Part shown: one piece after another, positions 1 to 7,161 of the stretch
Numbering within the stretch: position 1 is the stretch's first letter
How the letters are laid out: the number at the start of each line of letters is the position of its first letter
Origin: Porphyromonadaceae bacterium UBA7087
Lineage (GTDB): Bacteria; Bacteroidota; Bacteroidia; Bacteroidales; Muribaculaceae
Assembly: GCA_002493515.1 (NCBI GenBank)
Contig: DKYZ01000011.1
Span: 1-44,634 of the forward strand
DNA: 44,634 nt
Reading direction: 5' to 3'
The notes under the pieces: model-generated
Database searches by the model: none
Seen by the model: only the letters and a program-made list of their open reading frames with translations
What the model was told of the DNA's origin: nothing
Program-made: the position numbers and the translations under genes

Positions 1-24
1 ACAGTTGGGACAGTTGGGACAGTT
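1..24. repeat. 9-bp repeat array, left arm (cut by the window edge)
   Basis: Two full units of TTGGGACAG plus partial units on both sides, cut by the window start. The unit is the reverse complement of the CTGTCCCAA units at 1598-1660, so the two arrays face each other around the two genes at 38-1592. Its full length cannot be seen. Confidence 0.85.
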
Positions 25-37
25 AACAATCATAATT

Positions 38-1108
38 ATGTATCAGACACAAAAGGAATATGAGTATCAGTTGGACAAGACAAGCCGGAAGGTTGTTTGT
101 CCACATTGTGGCCGGAAGACCTTTGTCTTGTATCTTGACAAGGATGGCCGGGCTTTGGATGATTCGGTTGGCAGGTGTGACCGGAAAGACAACTGCAATT
201 GGCATTATACCCCGAGGCAGTATTTTGAAGACCGTTCCCCGGTTAACGGATGCCGGAGAAAACATTATGGACAAGAGCCAATGAAGAGGAGTGTTCCCAA
301 GCCTCCGGATTTCATTGATGGTGAAATATTCTCCAAGACATTGAGAGGCTATGACGGAAATTCTCTCTTGATATACCTTCACTCTGTCTTTGATGGGTTG
401 ATAGGGGCGCGTGAGGTTGACCGGGTGGCGATGGAATATGCCGTGGGCACTTCCCGGCGATTTGGCGGATCTCCGGTATTTTGGCAGGTCGATGAGAACG
501 GGAGAATCCGGAGCGGCAAGATTATGGGTTATGACTCAGTGACCGGGAAGAGGGTCAAGGAGCCGAGACCTCAGCTTGCTTGGGTTCATTCCCTATTGAA
601 GGATAATTATCCCGGGTTCCGGTTGCAGCAGTGTTTCTTTGGCTCTCATAGGCTATATGGAGATAATAACCGGAAGTCAACAATATGGCTGTTTGAGTCA
701 GAGAAAGCGGCTCTGATAGTCTCTATGGCTCTTGTGTGGGGCAATGCGGAAGGGATGTTTATCCCGGTAGCTTGTGGAGGATGTGAGGGATTTAACCCGA
801 CAGCCGACAAGAAACAAGACCCTTATGAAGGTATAAGGCTTCTCAGAGGTCGGAAAATAGTCCTATTCCCGGATGAGGGTAAGTTTGATGATTGGCAGCG
901 GCGGGCGGTGGCTTTAAGAGGTTTCTCTTCGGAGGTATATATGGCAACAGTGATGGAGAGGTCGATTCACCCCTTTAGAGTTGATTGCGATATTGGCAAG
1001 GGTGATGCTCTTGATGATCTGATTCTCCGGTATTTTGCCGAGGGGAAGGACGTGGCTTCCCTTCTGATGGAGTCATACGGTTATCAAGGAAAATATAAGA
1101 TTGTCTGA
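38..1108 (+). CDS. Zinc-ribbon/Toprim mobile-element protein, DUF6371-like
   Basis: A 356-residue protein resembling the DUF6371 (PG0870-related) proteins common on Bacteroidota mobile elements. The N-terminus carries a zinc-ribbon-like set of residues (CPHC near residue 22-25, then a second cluster ending CDRKDNCNWH), as in the zinc domains of DnaG-type primases. Around residues 215-225 the string WLFESEKAALIVS fits the Glu motif of a Toprim fold, and IVLFPDEGKFDDW near residue 280 fits the acidic second Toprim motif. A role in element replication or DNA processing is inference; no helicase or full primase core is present. I chose the ATG at 38 because an earlier in-frame TTG would translate the 9-bp repeats. 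It is followed after 136 bp by a small terminase-like gene on the same strand. Confidence 0.7.
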   Translation: MYQTQKEYEYQLDKTSRKVVCPHCGRKTFVLYLDKDGRALDDSVGRCDRKDNCNWHYTPRQYFEDRSPVNGCRRKHYGQEPMKRSVPKPPDFIDGEIFSKTLRGYDGNSLLIYLHSVFDGLIGAREVDRVAMEYAVGTSRRFGGSPVFWQVDENGRIRSGKIMGYDSVTGKRVKEPRPQLAWVHSLLKDNYPGFRLQQCFFGSHRLYGDNNRKSTIWLFESEKAALIVSMALVWGNAEGMFIPVACGGCEGFNPTADKKQDPYEGIRLLRGRKIVLFPDEGKFDDWQRRAVALRGFSSEVYMATVMERSIHPFRVDCDIGKGDALDDLILRYFAEGKDVASLLMESYGYQGKYKIV

Positions 1109-1244
1109 CATGGCGATGGCAGGGGGAGGTCAGACAGCCCCGGGGTATGTTTTTCAGAGGGGGTAGTATCGCCGTAAACCTCGCCCCTGTCCCTTCTCTT
1201 TGTCTGAGGTCATTTTTCAAAAGTTGCACTTTTAAGTAAAAACA

Positions 1245-1592
1245 ATGGAAACAATAAAGACGTACAAAAAGAAAATTGTCAAGACGTTGAAGGATTGCAA
1301 GATCTATTCGCCGACATTGATGTTTCAAGTCGATGCTCTTGCTTCGGCCTTGATGAGCCTTTCCAAGGCTAACAGAGACATAGAGGAACTTGATTCTTGC
1401 TATGTGACGATAAAAAGCCGTTATGGGGAGAAGATGGAGCCTCACCCGGCGTTCCGGATTCAGAGAGACGCGATGGCAGAGGTATCAAAGCAAATGAAGC
1501 AGCTTTGCCTAACGGTGGGTGATGTGGTCGGCAAGCCGGAGCCGAGGATTCCCCTTGATGATTTGATTGATGCCGTGATGAATACAGAGTAG
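1245..1592 (+). CDS. Small P27-type terminase-like protein
   Basis: A 115-residue, mostly helical protein. Its organisation resembles P27-family phage terminase small subunits: a helical N-terminal half with a YSPTLMFQVDALASAL segment, then a G-x-x-x-x-PHPAF-x-x-QRDAM pattern leading into a helix and a TVGDV segment, comparable to the family's N-P-A-x-x-x-x-R-x-A followed by an LGL segment. Small terminases bind packaging sites on phage DNA. No large terminase, portal or other phage structural gene is visible in the window, so this is either an isolated gene of a larger prophage lying to the left or the packaging-redirecting gene of a satellite-like element. The 136-bp gap upstream shows no clear promoter. 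Family assignment is by eye and moderate. Confidence 0.55.
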   Translation: METIKTYKKKIVKTLKDCKIYSPTLMFQVDALASALMSLSKANRDIEELDSCYVTIKSRYGEKMEPHPAFRIQRDAMAEVSKQMKQLCLTVGDVVGKPEPRIPLDDLIDAVMNTE

Positions 1593-1597
1593 GGATT

Positions 1598-1676
1598 TGT
1601 CCCATCTGTCCCAACTGTCCCAACTGTCCCAAGTGTCCCAAGTGTCCCATCTGTCCCACGGTGGGACAGTGGGACA
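1598..1676. repeat. 9-bp repeat array, right arm, ending in a palindrome
   Basis: Seven consecutive 9-bp units of the form TGTCCCAnn or TGTCCCACG (nn = TC, AC, AC, AG, AG, TC) run from 1598 to 1660. They are followed by GTGGGACAG and TGGGACA (1661-1676), which invert the array and pair with its last units (CTGTCCCAC-G-GTGGGACAG). The array starts 5 bp after the terminase-like gene. The final inverted part, followed by CTTTCTTT, could also act as a terminator. Confidence 0.9.
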
Positions 1677-1776
1677 CTTTCTTTATATAGAGCGTCAAAA
1701 TCCCGGTGATGCTAATGGGAATCGTAGCCTTCTGACCTCTGAATCATATGGGCGTGAGATTTATCAGTTAGATTTT

Positions 1777-1798
1777 TGTGGTGCAAATGTGGTGCAAA
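1777..1798. repeat. 11-bp direct repeat beside the tRNA terminator
   Basis: Two exact tandem copies of TGTGGTGCAAA. They lie between the repeat array and the tRNA-Arg terminator, on the element side of the tRNA 3' end. This is where arm-type binding sites of a tyrosine integrase would be expected; that role is inference. Confidence 0.6.
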
Positions 1799-1810
1799 TA
1801 GATAAAAAGA

Positions 1811-1849
1811 AAAACCTCAACAGGCTGAATGACAGGATGTTGAGGTTTT
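1811..1849 (-). terminator. Terminator of tRNA-Arg, possible attachment site
   Basis: A perfect 12-bp stem (1811-1822 with 1838-1849, AAAACCTCAACA arm) with a 15-base loop. Reading on the minus strand it follows the tRNA 3' end by 7 bases and is followed by TTCTTTTTATC, a U-rich tail. It fits an intrinsic terminator. Confidence 0.8.
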
Positions 1850-1856
1850 GGTGGAG

Positions 1857-1928
1857 TGTTCCCATGGGGAGTCGAACCCCAATCGTCGGAACCGGAATCC
1901 GATATTCTATCCATTGAACTATGGGAAC
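1857..1928 (-). tRNA. tRNA-Arg (anticodon CCG)
   Basis: On the minus strand the sequence folds as a full cloverleaf: acceptor GTTCCCA/TGGGAAC, D arm with AATGGATA loop, anticodon stem TCGGA/TCCGA with loop TTCCGGT giving anticodon CCG, and T arm TGGGG-TTCGACT-CCCCA. The discriminator base is A at 1857. CCA is not encoded, as is usual in Bacteroidota. The 3' end faces the mobile-element genes at 38-1592, the classic arrangement for integration at a tRNA 3' end. Confidence 0.95.
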
Positions 1929-1960
1929 AGCGCTGCGGCCTTTCGGCCTTTCTATGGCGA

Positions 1961-1992
1961 CAAAATTAGTAAAAAAACTCGGAACGGCCAAA
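1961..1992 (-). promoter_or_regulatory. Promoter of tRNA-Arg
   Basis: On the minus strand a TTTG (1989-1992) and TAATTTTG (1961-1968) are separated by 20 bases, matching the Bacteroidota -33/-7 consensus. The expected start lies about 25 bases upstream of the tRNA. A GGCC-TTTC-GGCC mini-hairpin lies between box and tRNA. Confidence 0.7.
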
Positions 1993-2044
1993 TTATTCCA
2001 AATTCTCGCTTAAAATTTGTGGAAACCAGAAAAAATCGTTTAAT

Positions 2045-2081
2045 TTGCGCAAATTTAAAATTTGACTTTAAATTTGCGCAA
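2045..2081. repeat. 15-bp inverted repeat with TTGCGCAA cores
   Basis: The arm TTGCGCAAATTTAAA (2045-2059) is perfectly repeated in inverse at 2067-2081, with a 7-base spacer. Each arm contains the self-complementary core TTGCGCAA. It is in a 415-bp gene-free stretch between the tRNA and pulA. It could be an operator or an RNA hairpin; the sequence does not decide. Confidence 0.8.
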
Positions 2082-2254
2082 TTTGTAATGGCATAAACGA
2101 TGGTTAGCGTATATGGCCGTCGGGTGCAGGAATGCAAGTAGCAGGACAACCGGTCAGCGGATTGGCTCAGAGACGAGACATCTCCGGCCCCAGCGTGCCT
2201 GACAATGGCTCGGTTATGCCTCAATAATGCAATAAGAGGGCGGGAAATGCGTTT

Positions 2255-2289
2255 TTATAACGATTGAAAGCGTTTTTCAATCGTTATAA
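2255..2289. repeat. 15-bp inverted repeat upstream of pulA
   Basis: The arm TTATAACGATTGAAA (2255-2269) is inverted at 2275-2289 with the spacer GCGTT. It ends 54 bp before the pullulanase start codon. No good TAnnTTTG box is seen between it and the gene (a TAATTATG at about 2300 is the nearest), so it may be an operator or a leader hairpin of pulA. Confidence 0.75.
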
Positions 2290-2343
2290 CAGATGGCGGC
2301 TGTAATTATGCGCCTCCAGTCAGCGTTTAGACAAAATAAAAGT

Positions 2344-4380
2344 ATGAAAACCCGAAAAACAAACCTTTACCTGGCATTATCGATGGCAATAGTGTCTGTA
2401 GCAGGAGCCTCACCGGCAATGACACAAAGCGCCTACGACGCGCAGTTCATAACCTATCCCACATATAACGGCGATGACCTCGAGCTCACCGTGGACAACA
2501 GCGGTACGCATTTCCGCCTCTGGAGCCCGAAAGCCCAGGAGGCCCGCGTCAATATCTACGACAACGGCCGTTTTGGCAAACCCCTCCAGACCCTCGAAAT
2601 GAAGGCCGATCCCTCCAACGGCACCTGGACGGCTTCCGTGCCGGAAAAACTTTATGGAAAATATTATACCTTCCAGATCAAATTCGACGGCAAATGGAAA
2701 GACGAGACCCCCGGCGTCTGGGCAAAAGCCGTAGGGGTCAACGGACAGAGAGCCGCCATAATCGACCTCGCAAAGACAAATCCCGAAGGATGGGAGAACG
2801 ATAAGGGACCGAAGGTGGACAACTTCACCGACGTCATTATCTATGAGATGCACCACCGAGACATGTCGGAGCATCCCTCCTCGGGAATCGCCAACAAGGG
2901 GAAATTCCTCGCCATGACCGAGGAGGGCACCGTGACGCCCCTCGGTGAGAAGACCGGCATCGACCACCTCAAGGATCTCGGCGTGACGCACGTGCATATC
3001 CTCCCCTCATATGACTATAACTCGGTAGACGAGACCAATCTCCAGGATAACGTCTACAACTGGGGATACGACCCGCAGAACTACAACGCTCCGGAGGGTT
3101 CATATTCCACCAACCCTTCCGACCCGGCCACAAGGGTAAGGGAGATGAAGGAGATGGTGAAGGCGCTGCACGACGCCGGCATCGGAGTCATCATGGACGT
3201 GGTCTACAACCATACCGCGCAGAACGATGAGTCGAACTTCGAGCTGACAGCTCCCGGCTACTACCACCGCCATTGGGACGACGGCCGTTATTCCGACGCC
3301 TCCGCCTGCGGCAACGAGACAGCCTCCGACCGTCAGCAGATGCGCGATTACATCATAAACTCCACCAAATACTGGGCTGATGAATACCATATCGACGGTT
3401 TCCGCTTCGACCTCATGGCAATCCATGACATAGAGACCATGAACCAGGTGGCCGAGGAGCTGAAGAAAGTCAATCCGTCGATATTCGTATATGGCGAGGG
3501 GTGGACCGCCTCCGACTCCCCGTTGGCCAAAGACCGCCGCGCCTTGAAGGAGAATGTGAGCAAGATGAAGGATGTGGCGGTATTCTCGGATGATATCCGC
3601 GATGCCGTGAAGGGTCATTTCTCGAATGCGTCCGACCGTGGATTCGCCACAGGAAAGCCGGGTGTTGAGGAGACCGTCAAGGTTGGCATCGTGGCCTCGA
3701 CAGCCCATCCGCAGGTGGATTACTCGAAGTCGGCCGGTTTGAAATTCGCGTATGCGGAGTCTCCGGAGATGATAGTCAACTATGTTTCCTGCCATGATGA
3801 CCTCTGCCTTACCGACAAACTGAAGAAGTCAATGGAGGGGGCTTCGGAAAAGGATATGCTCGATGCCGCCAAGCTGGCACAGACCATAGTCTTCACCTCT
3901 CAGGGCACGCCTTTCATGTTTGCCGGCGAGGAGATTTTCCGCGACAAGAAGGGCGTCCACAATTCATATAAGAGCCCTGACTCGATCAATGCCATCGACT
4001 GGGGCAACAAGACGAAATACAAGGATCAGTATGAATATTACAAGGGTCTCATAGCCCTTCGCAAGGCGCATCCGGCCTTCCGCATGACCACGGCGGCCGA
4101 CATTGCGAAAAATCTCAAATTCGACAAGATAGATTCCGCGAAGACTCCCAACCTCATCTCATATTCGCTCAACAACAATGCCAACGGCGACGAGTGGAAG
4201 GAGATAAAGGTAGTCTTCAACGGAGCCTCCTATCCCCAGACGGTGGATATCAAGAAAGGGGAGTGGAAGAAGGTAGTGGAGAACGGCAAAGTGTCGCCCA
4301 CGGGCGAGCTCGGCACCACCGCCGGCGGCAAAATCGAGCTTCCCCCCTACAGCGCCCTGATTCTGGCCCGCGAGAAATAA
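2344..4380 (+). CDS. pulA: Type I pullulanase (GH13 family)
   Basis: A 678-residue exported alpha-1,6-glucan-debranching enzyme that cleaves branch points of pullulan, glycogen or starch fragments. A signal peptide (MKTRKTNLYLALSMAIV, then Ala-rich cleavage region near residue 27) comes first. An N-terminal CBM48-like beta domain follows (FRLWSPKAQEARVNIYD). The pullulanase marker YNWGYDP is present. GH13 region I reads DVVYNHT, region II DGFRFDLM with the nucleophile Asp, region III YGEGW with the acid/base Glu, and region IV VNYVSCHDD. A C-terminal all-beta domain ends the protein. I chose the ATG at 2344 because upstream in-frame ATGs would add a non-signal-like stretch. It is a single gene with no SusC/D partners in the window. 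The protein lacks a lipobox, so it should be periplasmic or outer-membrane associated. Confidence 0.92.
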   Translation: MKTRKTNLYLALSMAIVSVAGASPAMTQSAYDAQFITYPTYNGDDLELTVDNSGTHFRLWSPKAQEARVNIYDNGRFGKPLQTLEMKADPSNGTWTASVPEKLYGKYYTFQIKFDGKWKDETPGVWAKAVGVNGQRAAIIDLAKTNPEGWENDKGPKVDNFTDVIIYEMHHRDMSEHPSSGIANKGKFLAMTEEGTVTPLGEKTGIDHLKDLGVTHVHILPSYDYNSVDETNLQDNVYNWGYDPQNYNAPEGSYSTNPSDPATRVREMKEMVKALHDAGIGVIMDVVYNHTAQNDESNFELTAPGYYHRHWDDGRYSDASACGNETASDRQQMRDYIINSTKYWADEYHIDGFRFDLMAIHDIETMNQVAEELKKVNPSIFVYGEGWTASDSPLAKDRRALKENVSKMKDVAVFSDDIRDAVKGHFSNASDRGFATGKPGVEETVKVGIVASTAHPQVDYSKSAGLKFAYAESPEMIVNYVSCHDDLCLTDKLKKSMEGASEKDMLDAAKLAQTIVFTSQGTPFMFAGEEIFRDKKGVHNSYKSPDSINAIDWGNKTKYKDQYEYYKGLIALRKAHPAFRMTTAADIAKNLKFDKIDSAKTPNLISYSLNNNANGDEWKEIKVVFNGASYPQTVDIKKGEWKKVVENGKVSPTGELGTTAGGKIELPPYSALILAREK

Positions 4381-4391
4381 TCTAACAAAAA

Positions 4392-4409
4392 ATATGTTAT
4401 AGAGCATAT
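4392..4409. promoter_or_regulatory. ATATGTT-N4-AgCATAT palindrome at the typA promoter
   Basis: The sequence ATATGTT-ATAG-AGCATAT is one base away from the perfect palindromes at 24089-24106 and 36137-36154. Here its centre is about 26 bases upstream of the TAACTTTG box, so it overlaps where the -33 element would be, unlike in the other two promoters. Confidence 0.6.
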
Positions 4410-4426
4410 GTATCGTTAGAAATTCG

Positions 4427-4434
4427 TAACTTTG
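4427..4434 (+). promoter_or_regulatory. Promoter -7 box of typA
   Basis: TAACTTTG matches TAnnTTTG exactly, 48 bases before the typA ATG. No clear TTTG is found 19-21 bases upstream; that space is taken by the palindrome at 4392-4409. Confidence 0.65.
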
Positions 4435-4481
4435 CAGCTTGAAACCAACAAGCGCCGACAGAGGCGCGTTTTGACTGACAG

Positions 4482-6281
4482 ATGCAGGACATAAGAAACA
4501 TCGCAATTATCGCCCATGTCGACCATGGCAAGACCACCCTGGTGGACAAGATGCTCATGGCGGGCCACCTTTTCCGCGACAACCAGGCCACCGGGGAGCT
4601 TATCCTCGACAATAATGACCTGGAGAGGGAGCGCGGCATAACAATCCTTTCCAAAAACGTCTCGATCAACTACAAGGGGACGAAGATAAATATCATAGAC
4701 ACTCCGGGACACGCCGACTTCGGAGGCGAGGTGGAGCGTGTGCTCAACATGGCCGACGGATGTCTCCTGCTCGTGGACGCCTTCGAGGGGCCTATGCCCC
4801 AGACCCGCTTTGTGCTCCAGAAAGCCATTCAGATGGGTCTGAAGCCGGTGGTCGTCGTCAACAAGGTAGACAAGCCCAACTGCCGTCCCGACGAGGTCAA
4901 CGAGATGGTCTTCGACCTGATGTTCAACCTCAACGCCACAGAAGACCAGCTTGATTTCCGCACCATCTACGGTTCGGCAAAGCAGAACTGGATGGGACGC
5001 GACTGGAAGACCCCCACGCAGGACATCACTGCCCTTCTCGACACGATAATATCAGAGATTCCCGCGCCGACACAGCTTGAGGGAGACGCCCAGATGCTAA
5101 TCACGAGCCTCGATTTCAGCAGCTATGTAGGCCGTATAGCCGTGGGGCGCGTGCATCGAGGCACATTGCGCGAGGGTATGGACATAGCCCTCTGCAAGAA
5201 AGACGGTTCCGTATCGAAGCAGCGCATAAAGGAGCTTCACACCTTCGAGGGAATGGGGCGCAAGAAAGTCAGCGAGGTGTCGAGCGGCGACATATGCGCC
5301 ATCGTCGGTCTTGAGAACTTCGAGATAGGCGACACCGTGGCCGCCGTGGAGAACCCGGAGCCGCTTCCGCGTATCGCCATCGACGAACCTACAATGTCGA
5401 TGACCTTTACCATCAACGACTCCCCCTTCTTCGGCAAAGACGGAAAATATGTCACATCGCGCCATATCGCCGAGCGTCTCGAGAAGGAACTTGACCGCAA
5501 TCTCGCCCTGAGGGTGAAGAAAGGGGACAACGAGGACAAGTGGACGGTCTTCGGGCGAGGTGTGCTTCACCTCTCCATACTCATCGAGACCATGCGCCGC
5601 GAGGGCTACGAGCTTCAGGTGGGCCAGCCCCAGGTGATAATCAAGGAGATCGACGGAAAGAAATGCGAGCCGGTTGAGGCCTTGACAATCAACGTCCCTG
5701 AGGAATACAGCTCGAAGGTAATCGATATGGTGACGCGCCGCAAGGGTGACATCCTTTCGATGGAGACCCAGAACGACCGTATCAACATAGAGTTCCAGAT
5801 ACCTTCGCGCGGCATAATCGGATTGCGTAACAATGTGCTTACGGCCACGGCCGGAGAGGCCATCATGGCCCACCGTTTCCTGGAATACCAGCCCTGGAAG
5901 GGCGACATCGAGCGTCGCACGAACGGTTCGCTGATTGCCCTGGAGGCCGGCACAGCCTACGCCTATGCCATCGACAAGCTCCAGGACCGCGGACGCTTCT
6001 TCATCTTCCCGCAGGAGGAGGTATATGCCGGACAGGTTGTCGGGGAGAACGCCAAGGACAACGACATAGTGGTGAACGTCACAAAGAGCAAGAAGCTCAC
6101 CAACATGCGCGCCTCCGGAGCCGACGACAAGGCGAAGATCGTGCCGCCGGTGGTATTCTCGCTTGAGGAGGCCCTGGAATATATCAAGGAGGATGAGTAT
6201 GTGGAGGTGACGCCCAACCATATCCGTCTGCGCAAGATAATCCTTGACGAGAACGAGCGCAAGCGCGCCAACCGCAGCTGA
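4482..6281 (+). CDS. typA: Ribosome-associated GTPase TypA/BipA
   Basis: A 599-residue translational GTPase of the EF-G-like family, of normal length. It binds the 70S ribosome and helps large-subunit assembly and growth under cold or stress. G motifs are complete: AHVDHGKTTLV (G1), RGITI (G2), DTPGHADFGGEV (G3), NKVDKP (G4) and a GSAKQ (G5). EF-G-like domains III and V follow, with the BipA-specific C-terminal domain (RASGADDKAKIVPP near residue 545, then FSLEEALEYI). The leader holds a short GCGCC/GGCGC hairpin at 4452-4467 followed by GTTTT, 14 bases before the ATG, which could modulate expression. It is flanked by its own promoter and a terminator, so it is probably monocistronic. Confidence 0.97.
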   Translation: MQDIRNIAIIAHVDHGKTTLVDKMLMAGHLFRDNQATGELILDNNDLERERGITILSKNVSINYKGTKINIIDTPGHADFGGEVERVLNMADGCLLLVDAFEGPMPQTRFVLQKAIQMGLKPVVVVNKVDKPNCRPDEVNEMVFDLMFNLNATEDQLDFRTIYGSAKQNWMGRDWKTPTQDITALLDTIISEIPAPTQLEGDAQMLITSLDFSSYVGRIAVGRVHRGTLREGMDIALCKKDGSVSKQRIKELHTFEGMGRKKVSEVSSGDICAIVGLENFEIGDTVAAVENPEPLPRIAIDEPTMSMTFTINDSPFFGKDGKYVTSRHIAERLEKELDRNLALRVKKGDNEDKWTVFGRGVLHLSILIETMRREGYELQVGQPQVIIKEIDGKKCEPVEALTINVPEEYSSKVIDMVTRRKGDILSMETQNDRINIEFQIPSRGIIGLRNNVLTATAGEAIMAHRFLEYQPWKGDIERRTNGSLIALEAGTAYAYAIDKLQDRGRFFIFPQEEVYAGQVVGENAKDNDIVVNVTKSKKLTNMRASGADDKAKIVPPVVFSLEEALEYIKEDEYVEVTPNHIRLRKIILDENERKRANRS

Positions 6282-6325
6282 ATTTGCCGGATGAGTCCGT
6301 AATAGGGCAAACAATTGACAAAACG

Positions 6326-6357
6326 ACGCCTGTGAACCCTTTGGGGTTTACAGGCGT
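6326..6357. terminator. Hairpin terminator after typA
   Basis: ACGCCTGTGAACCC (6326-6339) pairs with GGGTTTACAGGCGT (6344-6357) with one G-U pair. The + strand tail is only moderately T-rich (TTGATATAT). The minus-strand side reads CGTTTTGTC. Confidence 0.6.
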
Positions 6358-6521
6358 TGATATATCAGACGGGCAGGAAACCCGGCGGCCGAAGACCCGC
6401 AGAGGAAAGGCTGCAGATAGGGAATCCACTCCTCCGCCTGTCTTTAGGCTGACATAAGCCTTGTCGCGAGGCTCCCCCGGCGCGATGCCGGCAGCAGCGG
6501 CGACAGATTATTATAAAGACC

Positions 6522-6560
6522 GACCCCGGAAAGAGAAAATCCTTCCGGGGTCAATTTTTT
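6522..6560 (+). terminator. Second hairpin terminator between typA and rpsO
   Basis: GACCCCGGAA (6522-6531) pairs with TTCCGGGGTC (6543-6552) and is followed by AATTTTTTCTT on the + strand. It may serve both typA read-through and, in reverse, rpsO. The rest of 6282-6611 shows no gene. Confidence 0.75.
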
Positions 6561-6611
6561 CTTCAGGACGTCAGCCGCATGGCTGGAATCCTCTGTTGAA
6601 AAGAGGATGGT

Positions 6612-6887
6612 TTACTTGCGGATACCAAGCTCCTTCTTTGCGATGATGGCGCGGTAGCGGTTGATGTCCTTGCGTGTCAGATAGTCGAGAAGACGGCGGC
6701 GCTGGCCTACGAGGGCCTTGAGGGCGCGGGCTGTGGCGAAGTCCTTGTGGTTTGACTTCAGGTGCTCCGTAAGGTGCTTGATACGGATTGAGAAGAGAGC
6801 GATCTGGCTTTCGGGGCTGCCTGTGTCGGTCTTGCCGCTGCCGTAGGTTTCGAAAATCTGCTGTTTTTCTTCAGTTGAAAGATGCAT
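6612..6887 (-). CDS. rpsO: 30S ribosomal protein S15
   Basis: A 91-residue protein with the full S15 signature: GSGKTDTGSPESQIALFS, the helix RIKHLTEHLKSNHKDFATAR, and GQRRRLLDYLTRKDINRY. It binds the central domain of 16S rRNA and starts platform assembly. It stands alone on the minus strand, with a promoter at 7001-7008 and a structured leader at 6940-6986 that may be its autoregulatory site. Confidence 0.98.
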   Translation of the reverse strand: MHLSTEEKQQIFETYGSGKTDTGSPESQIALFSIRIKHLTEHLKSNHKDFATARALKALVGQRRRLLDYLTRKDINRYRAIIAKKELGIRK

Positions 6888-6939
6888 TTTTTGAGAGAAT
6901 TTAAATGATTGTTATAAAATATTGGTTTTACCTTTATTA

Positions 6940-6986
6940 AAAAGCCTGTCCTCCGGGCTCTCCCGGCCCGTATGGAGGGGGCTTTT
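6940..6986 (-). promoter_or_regulatory. Structured leader of rpsO, candidate S15 autoregulatory RNA
   Basis: The leader between promoter and start codon folds in three layers: AAAAGCC (6940-6946) with GGCTTTT (6980-6986), CCTCC (6950-6954) with GGAGG (6974-6978), and an inner CCGGG/CCCGG pair (6953-6957 with 6962-6966) that competes with the second layer. S15 is known to repress its own mRNA through lineage-specific leader structures. That this is such a site is inference. Confidence 0.45.
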
Positions 6987-7000
6987 CTTCAAAAAGCATG

Positions 7001-7008
7001 CAAAGGTA
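7001..7008 (-). promoter_or_regulatory. Promoter -7 box of rpsO
   Basis: On the minus strand TACCTTTG matches TAnnTTTG. A TTG lies 16 bases upstream (7025-7027), a shorter spacing than usual. The transcript would have a leader of about 105 bases. Confidence 0.6.
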
Positions 7009-7161
7009 GCAATAAAAACCGAGACAACCTTAAAAATTGCGGAAAAATTCGTAAATTCGCACTTTCTAATGGGGGAGTCTCGCTCCCTGGAGCCCGGCAA
7101 GGGGTCCGTATGCCTGTCGGGGCCTTCCGGAGGTGTGAAATTGAAGTATATGGAAGATATA

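Noticed and set aside
1598..1676. CRISPR array
   Set aside because: Units are 9 bp, contiguous and without spacers, and there are no cas genes.
1597..1917. Open frame running through the 9-bp repeats and the tRNA region
   Set aside because: It starts inside the repeat array (SQLSQLSQ-type translation) and overlaps the tRNA-Arg gene; no protein family resemblance.
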